A stretch of 64,000 nt of DNA, taken from positions 1-64,000 of the IMG/VR virus record IMGVR_UViG_3300010396_000002; one strand, written 5' to 3'. A model generated the notes under the pieces. That model was not told the DNA's origin. It saw only the letters and a list, made by a program, of their open reading frames with translations, and made no database searches. This DNA comes from a virus. Position numbers and translations under genes: made by a program. Positions 57,119-64,000 of this stretch are shown here, piece by piece. Each line of letters starts with the position of its first letter. Position 1 is the first letter of the stretch.

Positions 57119-57396
57119 GCGCCACCGCCTTTGGTCGCTCGCCGTCGCTCGAGCGCACGCTGCGCGTCCGCGTCGACAGCGCTCTCCAGCTCCTCGTCTG
57201 GAAGCGTCGCGAGTAGCACCTCCTTGAACGCCTCGAGCACGGTCTTGCCCATGCCCCGATTGCACCGGAAAATGAGAACCAGGCTCTGCGCATAGCCCGC
57301 CTGGTTTGGCCAGAGCGCGAGGATCCTCTCGATCGCCTCTTCGTCGGTCATCGGCGCCCGCTGCCCGAAGCCCTCCCGCTGCCGGTAGTCGTCCAT
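57115..57396 (-). CDS. Small hypothetical protein driven by the repeat region
   Basis: 93 residues from ATG at 57396 with GGAGGAGGG upstream. Helical, with a basic middle (FRCNRGMGKTVLEAFKEV). First gene transcribed leftwards out of the iteron-like array: TTGTGT, 17 bases, TACTGT fits -35/-10 on the minus strand. Confidence 0.66.
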   Translation of the reverse strand: MDDYRQREGFGQRAPMTDEEAIERILALWPNQAGYAQSLVLIFRCNRGMGKTVLEAFKEVLLATLPDEELESAVDADAQRALERRRATKGGGA

Positions 57397-57416
57397 CGCT
57401 TCGTCCCTCCTCCGTA

Positions 57417-57564
57417 CTGTCACACAGTACCGTGGCGTCGTGTATGACACAACCGGCCGGCGCTGTCACACAGTGCGCTCAGTTGCCGCGAGCTCGCTTC
57501 TTCTTCGCTGTCATACAGACCTCCAGCACTCTGTCATACACCAGCCGCAGCCGCTGTCACACAG
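57417..57564. repeat. Iteron-like array of six CTGTCAYACAG motifs
   Basis: Copies start at 57417, 57440, 57463, 57508, 57531 and 57554: intervals of 23, 23, 45, 23 and 23 bases, about two turns of the helix, with one copy-length gap. The first, third, fourth and sixth are exact CTGTCAYACAG; the second (GTGTATGACAC) is inverted and the fifth ends C. The spacers are slightly less GC-rich than the genes. This could be an origin, a partition site or a multi-site operator. Confidence 0.78.
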
Positions 57565-58288
57565 CGGACGGTGGGGCCCCTGAGCCAGGTCCCTGCCCGC
57601 CCTGTCCAGGCGGCTGCGGGACGGGGAGGCCGTGCTTCTGCGCCATGTGGGCCAGGAGCTTCGCTGTCGCCTCCGGTCCAAGGGCCTCCCGGACGCCGGC
57701 CAGGAACACCTCGGACTGGTGCCGGAGCACTTCGGCCTCGGTCACGGAGGGCGGCGGAGCTCCGGGGATGCCGGCCCAGTCGTCTGGGTAGTGCCGCTCG
57801 AGTTGGCGCCGCATCTCGGCCGCGCTGCCCTTCGATAGCTGCTGGAGCATGATGGCCCAGAGGTTGTGGCGGGTCGAATCGACATGCCTCCAGAACTCCA
57901 CAAACGCCTTGAACGGCTGCTTTGCCTTCACGGGGAAGCCGTCGTTCTTGTGGTCGGTGCCCTCCACGAACCAGAACGCCAAGGTCGCCAGGGGCACGCC
58001 TTGCTGCTGGAAGGCTGGATTGCGCTTCGCGCCTTGGATGAAGAGCGACGCCGCCTTGACCACCGCTTGGAAGTCCATGGTGAGCGGGTGGCCGACCTTG
58101 CCATCCTTGGCCTTGAAGGCGGCCTCTAGCTCGCCCCTGAAGTTCTCCTCGTGCTTCTTTTGGGCGGCAAGGATGCCCCTGAACTCCGCGTTGAGGGGAT
58201 CTTCGGGCTTGAACGGGTTCTCGAGGAAGTCTGACCAGTGCGGGTCGGCCTTTCGCTTGCGCTTGGTCTGGCGGGGCTTCTGGGGCAT
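57557..58288 (-). CDS. Hypothetical 243-residue protein
   Basis: From ATG at 58288 (MPQKPRQTKRKRKADPHW). Basic start, then a helical alpha-type body with WSDFLENPFKPED and a Trp/His-rich middle (VEFWRHVDSTRHNLW), and a Pro/Gly-rich tail. Its 3' end touches the repeat array. Not recognised. Confidence 0.7.
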   Translation of the reverse strand: MPQKPRQTKRKRKADPHWSDFLENPFKPEDPLNAEFRGILAAQKKHEENFRGELEAAFKAKDGKVGHPLTMDFQAVVKAASLFIQGAKRNPAFQQQGVPLATLAFWFVEGTDHKNDGFPVKAKQPFKAFVEFWRHVDSTRHNLWAIMLQQLSKGSAAEMRRQLERHYPDDWAGIPGAPPPSVTEAEVLRHQSEVFLAGVREALGPEATAKLLAHMAQKHGLPVPQPPGQGGQGPGSGAPPSAV

Positions 58289-58313
58289 GGCTTCAGGAAT
58301 GCGGGTTTCGGGG

Positions 58314-58847
58314 CTATGTGGCACGCGCGCGCGGCTTCTCGGCCGAGTAGGCGTCTGCCAGGACGAGACGGGAGCGGCAGTTCGAGCAGGTGACCTTGGG
58401 GCGGTCGCGGGTGACGGTTCCGGCGTCGGCGATCCGGATCGCGGCTCGGCCGGAGCAGCACACCGGGAACCCCCGGGTAGCCACGACGATGCCGTGGGCG
58501 GCACTCCTCCACCGCAGGGGGCCGGCGTAGTGGGTTCTCGGGCCGGGCTTGGCCGGTGCGGGGGTCGGTTCGTCGGCGGTCCCCATGCGTTCGTGGAGTC
58601 GGCTGAGCTCGAGGTCGATGCGGGCGGGAGGGAGGCCGGCGGTGGCGAGCCAGTGCCGGAAGCCGTCTTCGGAGAAGAAGGTGAGGGAGGTGAGGCGGTC
58701 GTGGGCGGTGGAGGGGGGGAGGCCCTTGCGGATCTGCTCGGCGACGAGCTGGGCGCCGGAGGCGAAGGCTTCGCGCTCGTGTCGGGGGGTCCAGGTCACG
58801 GGGTCCTCGACGGGCAGGGCGGCCAGCCGCTCGGCCTTCGTGTTCAT
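58314..58847 (-). CDS. Hypothetical protein with Cys sites
   Basis: 177 residues from ATG at 58847 (ATGA). Helical first 90 residues; CC near 131 and CSNC near 156-159 may bind zinc. Unknown. Confidence 0.65.
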   Translation of the reverse strand: MNTKAERLAALPVEDPVTWTPRHEREAFASGAQLVAEQIRKGLPPSTAHDRLTSLTFFSEDGFRHWLATAGLPPARIDLELSRLHERMGTADEPTPAPAKPGPRTHYAGPLRWRSAAHGIVVATRGFPVCCSGRAAIRIADAGTVTRDRPKVTCSNCRSRLVLADAYSAEKPRARAT

Positions 58848-59197
58848 TGGTCGGCCCTCCGGCATCTGCACCAGTCGCACTCAGGCTCGACGTGATGGCA
58901 GCCGTGCACCTTGCCGGAGCGGAGGACACAGCCGGTGCAGCCCTGCGCGTAGGAGCACGGGGTGCCGCACCAGCCGCTCTCGTGAACGGCGGGACGGCCG
59001 CATGGGCAGACGTCCGCGGTCGAGCCCGTCGCCGTGAGCCGGAGAACGGCGGCAGGATCCTTCGCGCGGAGCTGCTCGCCGATCGAGGCGGACGTCGAGG
59101 GACGGTGCTGGAGCATGTCGTAGGTGACGAAGGCCCGGTCGACGGCCTCGCGGCGCATCATGAGGGCGGGGACGTCGACGATGCGGCGTCGGCTCAT
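58844..59197 (-). CDS. Cysteine-rich protein
   Basis: 117 residues. Helical first half; second half has eleven cysteines (CPCGRPAV, CGTPCSYAQGCTGCVL, CHHVEPECDWCRC), probably several zinc sites. ATGA links on both sides. Confidence 0.66.
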   Translation of the reverse strand: MSRRRIVDVPALMMRREAVDRAFVTYDMLQHRPSTSASIGEQLRAKDPAAVLRLTATGSTADVCPCGRPAVHESGWCGTPCSYAQGCTGCVLRSGKVHGCHHVEPECDWCRCRRADQ

Positions 59198-59418
59198 AGT
59201 TGCACCTGGAAGGCGTCGGCGAGCGGCCGGAAGCCTACCCGCTGGCTGAGCATGGCGACGAGCGCACGGCCGTCAGCGGCCAGCTTGACCGTCATGCGGG
59301 CCACGTCGTCAGGGCTCAGGTCGAGCCCGGAGAAGGCGACCGCCGTCATCGTCAGGAGCGAGCCCAGAGACAACAGCGACAGCCGAGGAGACACGCGAGG
59401 CTTGGGTGCGTCGTCCAT
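59194..59418 (-). CDS. Small protein with one hydrophobic segment
   Basis: 74 residues; hydrophobic stretch at about 13-30 (LSLLSLGSLLTMTAVAFSG), possibly membrane-associated, then a helix. Unknown. Confidence 0.6.
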   Translation of the reverse strand: MDDAPKPRVSPRLSLLSLGSLLTMTAVAFSGLDLSPDDVARMTVKLAADGRALVAMLSQRVGFRPLADAFQVQL

Positions 59419-59427
59419 GATCTACCT

Positions 59428-60030
59428 CTACCACGTAGGACCGATCGTTGAGTCACCACGCCCGAGCATCTCCTGTTCGCGACGCTTCTCGTCCGCTGCG
59501 ATGCCCTTCGCGATCTTGTCGAACATGATCTTGGCATAGTCGGGAAACGGCCCCGTCAGCGCATCGACGGGGAGGGAGAGCGACATGCGGCACGGCTTGA
59601 CCTCGGCCGCGTCCATCGGCGCGCGCTCAGGTTCTTGGCGCGGTTCGGGCTCCCACGGCACGACACGGACCGCGACGCACGGAACGCCGCCGGGAATCTG
59701 GCCGCGGTGCGCCAGCGACATCCGGCCCTCAACCCATCGTTCGCCGTCCCATTCGAGCGGAAGTGCTGCGCTCAAGAAGAGCTCGGTCACGCGCCAGACC
59801 CCGACGCGTCCTGGGATCTCCACCGGCTCCCGTGACCTCCCGGCCTCAGCCGCGCGGAAGCGACTTTCGGTCCATGTGCCCTTGCGCTTGGGCACGAAGA
59901 GAATCGGCTCGCGGAAGCCGATCCCCAGGTAGAACCCGTGCTCGTCGTAGTCCTTCACCGCTTCGAGCTTGCCGACGAGCACTTGCTCGACCATGATGTC
60001 TTCCGCAATCTGCTTGATCCAGTCGTTCAT
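59428..60030 (-). CDS. Hypothetical protein
   Basis: 200 residues. Helical start (MNDWIKQIAEDIMVEQVLVG), beta-rich middle with many Glu/Arg, helical end. ATGA link with the preceding gene. Confidence 0.68.
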   Translation of the reverse strand: MNDWIKQIAEDIMVEQVLVGKLEAVKDYDEHGFYLGIGFREPILFVPKRKGTWTESRFRAAEAGRSREPVEIPGRVGVWRVTELFLSAALPLEWDGERWVEGRMSLAHRGQIPGGVPCVAVRVVPWEPEPRQEPERAPMDAAEVKPCRMSLSLPVDALTGPFPDYAKIMFDKIAKGIAADEKRREQEMLGRGDSTIGPTW

Positions 60031-60338
60031 CGTGAGCCCTTGGTCTTGTCCACGACCTTGTGCTTGCCCGCGGCGACGTCGGCGGCGAGCTGCTCCAGCT
60101 TCTTGCGCTGCTTGTCAAAGCTCTTCTTCTTCGCCTCCACCATCTGGAGAACGCGGGCCCGCGCCGCTGCCTCGCCGCGGTGCCAGTCCTTCGGGGCAAG
60201 GCCCAGCGGGTTTGCTTGGCGCCCGCCGATCGGGAAGGCCGTGCTTCCAATGATCTCGACGCGCACCAACTCGATGCCGCGGGCGAGCGCGGACTTGGTC
60301 ACGTAGACGACGGCGATCTCTCGCTCGGCTGTGGGCAT
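60027..60338 (-). CDS. Basic helical hypothetical protein
   Basis: 103 residues from ATG at 60338. N-terminal strand region (REIAVVYVTKSALARGI), then a Lys-rich coiled segment (VEAKKKSFDKQRKKLEQL). The start lies seven bases after an operator copy, so it is probably leaderless. Confidence 0.66.
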   Translation of the reverse strand: MPTAEREIAVVYVTKSALARGIELVRVEIIGSTAFPIGGRQANPLGLAPKDWHRGEAAARARVLQMVEAKKKSFDKQRKKLEQLAADVAAGKHKVVDKTKGSR

Positions 60339-60345
60339 GCCCGTA

Positions 60346-60378
60346 CTGTATGACAGAAGCTGTGCCGCTGTCACACAG
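60346..60378. promoter_or_regulatory. Two operator motifs before the gene at 60338
   Basis: CTGTATGACAG (60346) and CTGTCACACAG (60368), inverted and 22 bases apart. On the minus strand the first reads CTGTCATACAGTACGGGC directly before the ATG, so it covers the likely -10 (TACAGT). Confidence 0.68.
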
Positions 60379-60380
60379 CG

Positions 60381-61076
60381 TCAGGCGTTCGACCACGAAC
60401 CGTTGCGCCACACGAGCGTCGAGGGCCACAGCGCGACGGCCCCCCGCTGCCCTGCTCTCGTCCGGTACTCGTCGATGGTCTCCCCTTCGTTTGGCTTGAG
60501 CAGCTTGAGCCTCCCGCTCTCGTGCAGGACGGCGATCTCGTGGAGTCCGAGCAGACCACCACCTCCAGGCCGGAACCAGCGATGCGGCGGCGTCTGCTCC
60601 TGCGTCCATCCGGCTCCGCGGAGCGCTGCTTCCAGATCGCCGCGCGTCATCTGGCGCCGGATCTCCATAGCCTGCTCGGGCGTCGTCTTGCCATCCAGCA
60701 TTGGAACGGCCGCCTGCGGCGCCTCGTCCTTGTACCCGGGCAGGCAGTCCACTCCCACGGTCGCGACCTTCGCCGGCCTCCAGACCAGCCCGCAGGCAAG
60801 GTTCTGGCAGGCATGGTCCTTATGGGCCTTCGTCGCGAACGCCCCGACGTCGACGTGCTTCGTCCTGCACAACGGGCACCAGAGCAGCATCGGGATCGGC
60901 GCCGCGTCGGTCTTGCGCATGGCGCGATTGAGCCGGTGCACCCAGGCAAACAGCGGCCCCCCGCCGAGGATCTCCAGCACGCGCGCTGCGAGGTCGGTCC
61001 TGCCATCTGCGTACCCGCGGTAGTACGGCTCTGCTTCCGGTGCTCGCTGGTCCGCCGCCTCGCACGCCTTCGTCAC
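60381..61076 (-). CDS. Hypothetical protein with zinc-like Cys sites
   Basis: 231 residues from GTG at 61076, overlapping the previous stop (GTGA). CPLC near 67-70 and C90, C95 could bind zinc; the C-terminus has beta strands (LLGLHEIAVLHESGRL). The frame upstream of this GTG, within the previous gene, also looks coding (DEAHKLEGAAALLNEV), so the two genes may really be one frameshifted gene. Confidence 0.65.
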   Translation of the reverse strand: MTKACEAADQRAPEAEPYYRGYADGRTDLAARVLEILGGGPLFAWVHRLNRAMRKTDAAPIPMLLWCPLCRTKHVDVGAFATKAHKDHACQNLACGLVWRPAKVATVGVDCLPGYKDEAPQAAVPMLDGKTTPEQAMEIRRQMTRGDLEAALRGAGWTQEQTPPHRWFRPGGGGLLGLHEIAVLHESGRLKLLKPNEGETIDEYRTRAGQRGAVALWPSTLVWRNGSWSNA

Positions 61077-61729
61077 CTCGTTGAGGAGAGCCGCGGCCCC
61101 CTCAAGCTTGTGGGCCTCGTCTCCGCGTCGGTCAGCTCGGCGCGCACGGCCTCCTGGTACACGGCAAAGAAGCTGTAGGCCCTCGCGTCGTTCCCCTTCT
61201 GCCAGACCCGGTTCATCGCCGCGTCCACGGCCTTGCGCACGGCCTCGCTCGGCTCGACGGGCGCTGGCGCGGCCTCCTCCGCCGGGGGCTCCTCGTCGTC
61301 GAACCGCGTCAGCGGCCCCTCCAGCTCGAAGTTGGCGAGCTCGCCATCGTCTTGAACGCCCACCATGCGCGCCGTCCCCGTGCACTGCGCGCCGCTGTCC
61401 CGCCTCAGCCGGTACTCGACGTCATTGCCGACGCTTGGCGCGCTAGCTTCGGACGGCAGCGTGAAGCGGATGCGGCGCACCATGACGGCAGGCCCCGGGC
61501 CGGAGCCGCCGGGCACCACGCTGGTCTCGAGCTTCGTGATACGGGTCCGCAGGTGCCCGTCGAGTTCCAGCATCATGCCGGGCTTCGATGGCCCGCTAAT
61601 GCGTTCCCGCAGCGCCTCCACGGTGCGCCCCACACACTCCCTCCAGATGGGGCCCGTGCTCTCTTTCGTGAACTCGTCCCAGACCGCGAGCATGTCGCGC
61701 ACCAGATCATCAAGGCTCTTCTCGCCCAT
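61073..61729 (-). CDS. Hypothetical protein
   Basis: 218 residues from ATG at 61729 with GGAGGAG upstream. Helical acidic start (MGEKSLDDLVRDMLAVWDEF), a beta-rich centre (LRTRITKLETSVV, MVRRIRFTLP), a Pro/Glu linker. The last 15 residues (TRPTSLRGPRLSSTR) look like out-of-frame sequence. Confidence 0.66.
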   Translation of the reverse strand: MGEKSLDDLVRDMLAVWDEFTKESTGPIWRECVGRTVEALRERISGPSKPGMMLELDGHLRTRITKLETSVVPGGSGPGPAVMVRRIRFTLPSEASAPSVGNDVEYRLRRDSGAQCTGTARMVGVQDDGELANFELEGPLTRFDDEEPPAEEAAPAPVEPSEAVRKAVDAAMNRVWQKGNDARAYSFFAVYQEAVRAELTDAETRPTSLRGPRLSSTR

Positions 61730-61770
61730 GGGCTGCTCCTCCACGGCGTCGTCCAGTCGCCGTGAGCCCG

Positions 61771-61799
61771 AGGCTACCACGAGAGGGGCATGGTAGGCT
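61771..61799. promoter_or_regulatory. Divergent -10 elements
   Basis: Minus -10 TAGCCT (61776-61771, in GTGGTAGCCT) for the gene at 61729 and plus -10 TAGGCT (61794-61799, in ATGGTAGGCT) for the gene at 61807. The plus -10 ends seven bases before its ATG, suggesting a leaderless transcript. Confidence 0.5.
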
Positions 61800-61806
61800 C
61801 ACGCGC

Positions 61807-62195
61807 ATGGACGACCCCTTCCGCGTGAGGCCACACGCGTGCATCGTGTACGCAGTGAAGCGACCGCGTGCCACTGGACGCTTCGATGCGCAGTACAACC
61901 TCGTACGCGAGGACGTGCTCACCTACGTGAGCGGCGGCGAGCTCTACGAGCAGGAGGCGGCATGGTTCCGTGAGCACGGCTCCGTCGAGCAACAGGAGGA
62001 GCAGCGGGCTCGGGCGGAATGGGAACGCGACGGCACCGCACCGCTGGCGCGCGGTCAGCGGGCTCGAGCCCGGAGACCTCCGGGTGCTGCTCGCCAAACC
62101 CTGGCTTCGCCTGCGCGCTGACGCACTTCGCAGGGTTCGAGGGGGACGACATCCGCGCCGTCCGCCTCGGGCTCGTCCCATGGGAGCGCGGCTAA
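61807..62195 (+). pseudogene. Small gene frameshifted by one base
   Basis: ATG at 61807 gives about 78 natural residues (MDDPFRVRPHACIVYAVKRP ... RARAEWERDG), then the frame becomes Arg/Ala/Pro-rich and stops at 62121. The -1 frame continues with PNPGFACALTHFAGFEGDDI and ends VPWERG at 62195, where the stop shares bases with the convergent ParB-like gene stop. Total 389 bases, one short of 130 codons. A single lost base near 62045-62085 explains it. Confidence 0.62.
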
Positions 62196-63337
62196 CTCTT
62201 CAGCGTCAGGGCCTCGACCGCCTGAGTAGCGTACCCAAGCGCTGCCACACGGTCCTCTTCGGCGATCACCCGCTTGTCGCCATCCTTGATGGGGGCGAAG
62301 ACCTCGAGCCCGAGCCGCAGACACCGGATCCCGATGTCTTCGGGCCGGCTGTTCTTGTCGGTCGCCCTGGTCGCCAGGAAGTCGAGGTTGCTCTGGAGGT
62401 AGAGCGCGCCGTCGATGTACCCGACCTCGCCGTAGGTCGTCACGGGAACCGAGAGGCAGTCGGCCGCCGCCACGGCCGTGTCCGGCGAGTCGAAGACCAT
62501 GACCAGGAAGTAGGAGGTCAGATCGCGCGTCGCAAACGCCTTCTTCAGGTTCACCTGCCGTTCGTTGGCCTTCTCCATCGCCGCGGAGAGCGCCATCGTG
62601 TCCTCGCCCTTCTTCAGGGCCTCGCCGGTCGCGCCAAACATCTGGTAGAGCGCGGTCGTGTCGAAGCCGATCGCCTTCTGCTTCACGCCGGGGCGCTTTA
62701 CCAGCGTGCCCAAGAGGGCCATGTCCCATCCGCCCTGGGACGCCGCGTTGTTGAGCGCGATCATGATCTCGATGTGCTTGTCCTCGTCGACGTCGATTAC
62801 CGAGACGTTGACCAGGTAGGCCCGCCCGCTCTTGCTCGTCTTGTCGAGCACCTTCATGCGCTGGTGCCCGGCCACCATGCCGAGCGGCTTGCCGTCGGTC
62901 CAGAGGCGCTTGTTCCAGACGATGGATGGCTCCACGAGCCCGTTCTCCACGATGCTGTCGGTCAGGAGCTGAAGGCCCTCGATGGAGATCCAGCGTGGGT
63001 TCTGCGCGTTCCCATCGCCGAGGATCCGACGATCCATCTCGACGATCTCATACCCTTTGTCGAGATGATGGTGCTGGACGTCCTCCGACCCGATCGCAGG
63101 GAGCACGGCCTTCTTCGTGACGCCGGCGCGCTGCACCGAGCACGTCTCCGCGCACGGAACCTTCGGCAGCGCCTTGCACTCCGGGCACTCGTCGGCAAGG
63201 GTCGGCTTCTTCTTCCGCCTGCCGCGTGGCGCCGGGCAGTTGACATGGCATTCGACGGTGGGCGCGCTGCCGCAGTTCGGGCACCCGTCCTTGATCGTCA
63301 GCTTCTTCCCCGTCGCCTTCGCGGACGTGTCGCCCAT
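62192..63337 (-). CDS. ParB-like protein with N-terminal zinc motifs
   Basis: 381 residues from ATG at 63337. N-terminal Cys motifs CPNCGS and CHVNC, then CPEC and CAETC (about 19-70) suggest two zinc knuckles. The ParB-like domain follows: YEIVEMDRRIL, LVEPSIVWNKRLW, and the signature GMVAGHQRMKVL (about 153-164), then VIDVDEDKHIEIMIALNN. The C-terminal half is helical. Directly downstream of the PAPS-reductase-like gene (16 bases), a pairing seen in many phages. Confidence 0.75.
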   Translation of the reverse strand: MGDTSAKATGKKLTIKDGCPNCGSAPTVECHVNCPAPRGRRKKKPTLADECPECKALPKVPCAETCSVQRAGVTKKAVLPAIGSEDVQHHHLDKGYEIVEMDRRILGDGNAQNPRWISIEGLQLLTDSIVENGLVEPSIVWNKRLWTDGKPLGMVAGHQRMKVLDKTSKSGRAYLVNVSVIDVDEDKHIEIMIALNNAASQGGWDMALLGTLVKRPGVKQKAIGFDTTALYQMFGATGEALKKGEDTMALSAAMEKANERQVNLKKAFATRDLTSYFLVMVFDSPDTAVAAADCLSVPVTTYGEVGYIDGALYLQSNLDFLATRATDKNSRPEDIGIRCLRLGLEVFAPIKDGDKRVIAEEDRVAALGYATQAVEALTLKS

Positions 63338-63353
63338 GGCCGCGGAGCGTAGC

Positions 63354-64000
63354 CTACGCGGTGATCGAGTAGAAGCGACGCCGGGCCACGACGCTGAAGG
63401 CGAACGGGAAGTAGTGGCAGAGCTTCTCGAAGTCGCGGGGGAACGTGTCGTAGAGCCAGAGCAGGCTCGGCGTCGACAGGTCGATCCCCGTCGCATTGCG
63501 GCCGGAGCTCACCGGCATCGGGATGCCGTTGGCGGCAAGAAACGCCTCGACGTCGACGCGAAGCCACTTCTCGATCGGATGGAACACTTCCTGGTACTGG
63601 ACGGCCTTCAGGTTGCGGCGACGCCACATCGAGTCGGAGGCCTTCGCGCCGGTCAGCACGAGCGGGATGCCGGTATCCCCCAGGACGAGGTCGTAGCAGT
63701 CCCGGAGGGTCCACTCTGGAACCGCAGCCAGCACATCCTCCGATGCCGGCGGCCGATACACACCGTTGCGGATGAGGCGCGAGAGTAGCCAGTGGGGGTA
63801 CTGGAGCACCTTGAAGCCCCAGCGACGCTCGGCTTCCGCGAGCGCCGTGTCGACGCACTCGAGGTTTGGCACGAGGTACATGAAGAAGCCGACGACGTGC
63901 TCGAAGGTCCGCACGGCGAGCTGGGCGATGACCCGACTGTCCTTGCCGTCGCTGTAGCTCACCAGCGCCTGCGACTTGCCTGTGCGGGCGATGACGTGCT
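63354..64000 (-). CDS. PAPS reductase-like PP-loop protein, 5' end outside window
   Basis: The frame continues past the right edge. PP-loop motif SYSDGKDS lies at the visible N-terminus (about 13 codons in), preceded by ALV. Later ETxG-like features include VLGDTGIPLVLTGAKASDSM and an ending near HYFPFAFSVV. PAPS-reductase/DndC-type enzymes activate substrates with ATP at this loop and act in sulphur transfer. No Cys pair for sulphate reduction is visible, so a nucleotide-modifying role is likelier (inference). Confidence 0.72.
   Translation of the reverse strand, partial: HVIARTGKSQALVSYSDGKDSRVIAQLAVRTFEHVVGFFMYLVPNLECVDTALAEAERRWGFKVLQYPHWLLSRLIRNGVYRPPASEDVLAAVPEWTLRDCYDLVLGDTGIPLVLTGAKASDSMWRRRNLKAVQYQEVFHPIEKWLRVDVEAFLAANGIPMPVSSGRNATGIDLSTPSLLWLYDTFPRDFEKLCHYFPFAFSVVARRRFYSITA

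Noticed and set aside
57417-57564. CRISPR array
   Set aside because: Repeats are only 11 bases with about 12-base spacers, occur in both orientations, and recur singly elsewhere; no cas genes.
61970-63352. 460-codon plus frame opposite the ParB-like gene
   Set aside because: Shadow of the minus gene; only its first bases overlap the real, frameshifted plus gene.

Overview
The window reads as part of a large, very GC-rich tailed-phage (Caudoviricetes) genome, not a bacterial chromosome. It holds a head gene run (portal, Dps-like protein, ParB-like protein, scaffold, major capsid protein), a large terminase subunit, two separate cell-wall hydrolase regions, and about a hundred short, mostly unrecognised genes. 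Genes on the same strand are usually joined by 4-base ATGA or GTGA overlaps, and several convergent pairs even share their stop codons. No rRNA, tRNA, CRISPR array or housekeeping gene was found. The host cannot be named from the sequence; a high-GC Gram-negative host would fit the lipoproteins and lysis genes (inference).

Layout. 1-8.8 kb (minus): a partial structural gene, a glycine-rich adhesin-like protein, major capsid, scaffold, ParB/Srx-like protein, ferritin-fold Dps-like protein, portal. 9-12.8 kb: HTH regulator plus PD-(D/E)xK nuclease, three small minus genes, a DNA methyltransferase. 13-17 kb (minus): CHAP endolysin, membrane proteins, alpha/beta hydrolase, a YkgJ-type cysteine-cluster protein. 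17.1-21.6 kb (plus): an enzyme cassette with a membrane PadR-like protein, NUDIX hydrolase, second YkgJ-type protein, lipoprotein and radical SAM enzyme. 21.6-25 kb (minus): lipoprotein, papain-like protease, small phage proteins. 25-28.2 kb: a 3.2 kb IS1-like transposable element with inverted ends, an 8-bp target duplication and passenger genes. 28.2-34.5 kb: small genes, a frameshifted ATP-grasp protein, membrane proteins. 34.5-37.7 kb: a structured non-coding stretch, a GIY-YIG endonuclease and TerL. 37.7-42.7 kb (minus): a dense run of tiny genes ending at a lytic transglycosylase. 42.9-51.2 kb (mostly plus): a ParB-like protein, a DUF433 protein and a CheY-like receiver. 51.2-64 kb (mostly minus): an unknown 939-residue protein, an RHH protein, an iteron-like repeat array, and at the right edge a ParB-like plus PAPS-reductase-like pair.

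Regulation. An 11-bp motif, CTGTRTGACAG or its complement, occurs about 22 times, almost only between genes, with recurrent spacings of 22-23 or 32-33 bp. In at least two places it forms the -35 part of a promoter whose -10 looks like TGNTACNNT. Two promoter styles recur: nearly leaderless genes whose -10 lies 6-8 bases before the ATG, and leadered genes with a GGACGAC element about 7 bases after the -10. Three genes look broken by the loss of one base, which points to either assembly indels or decay.
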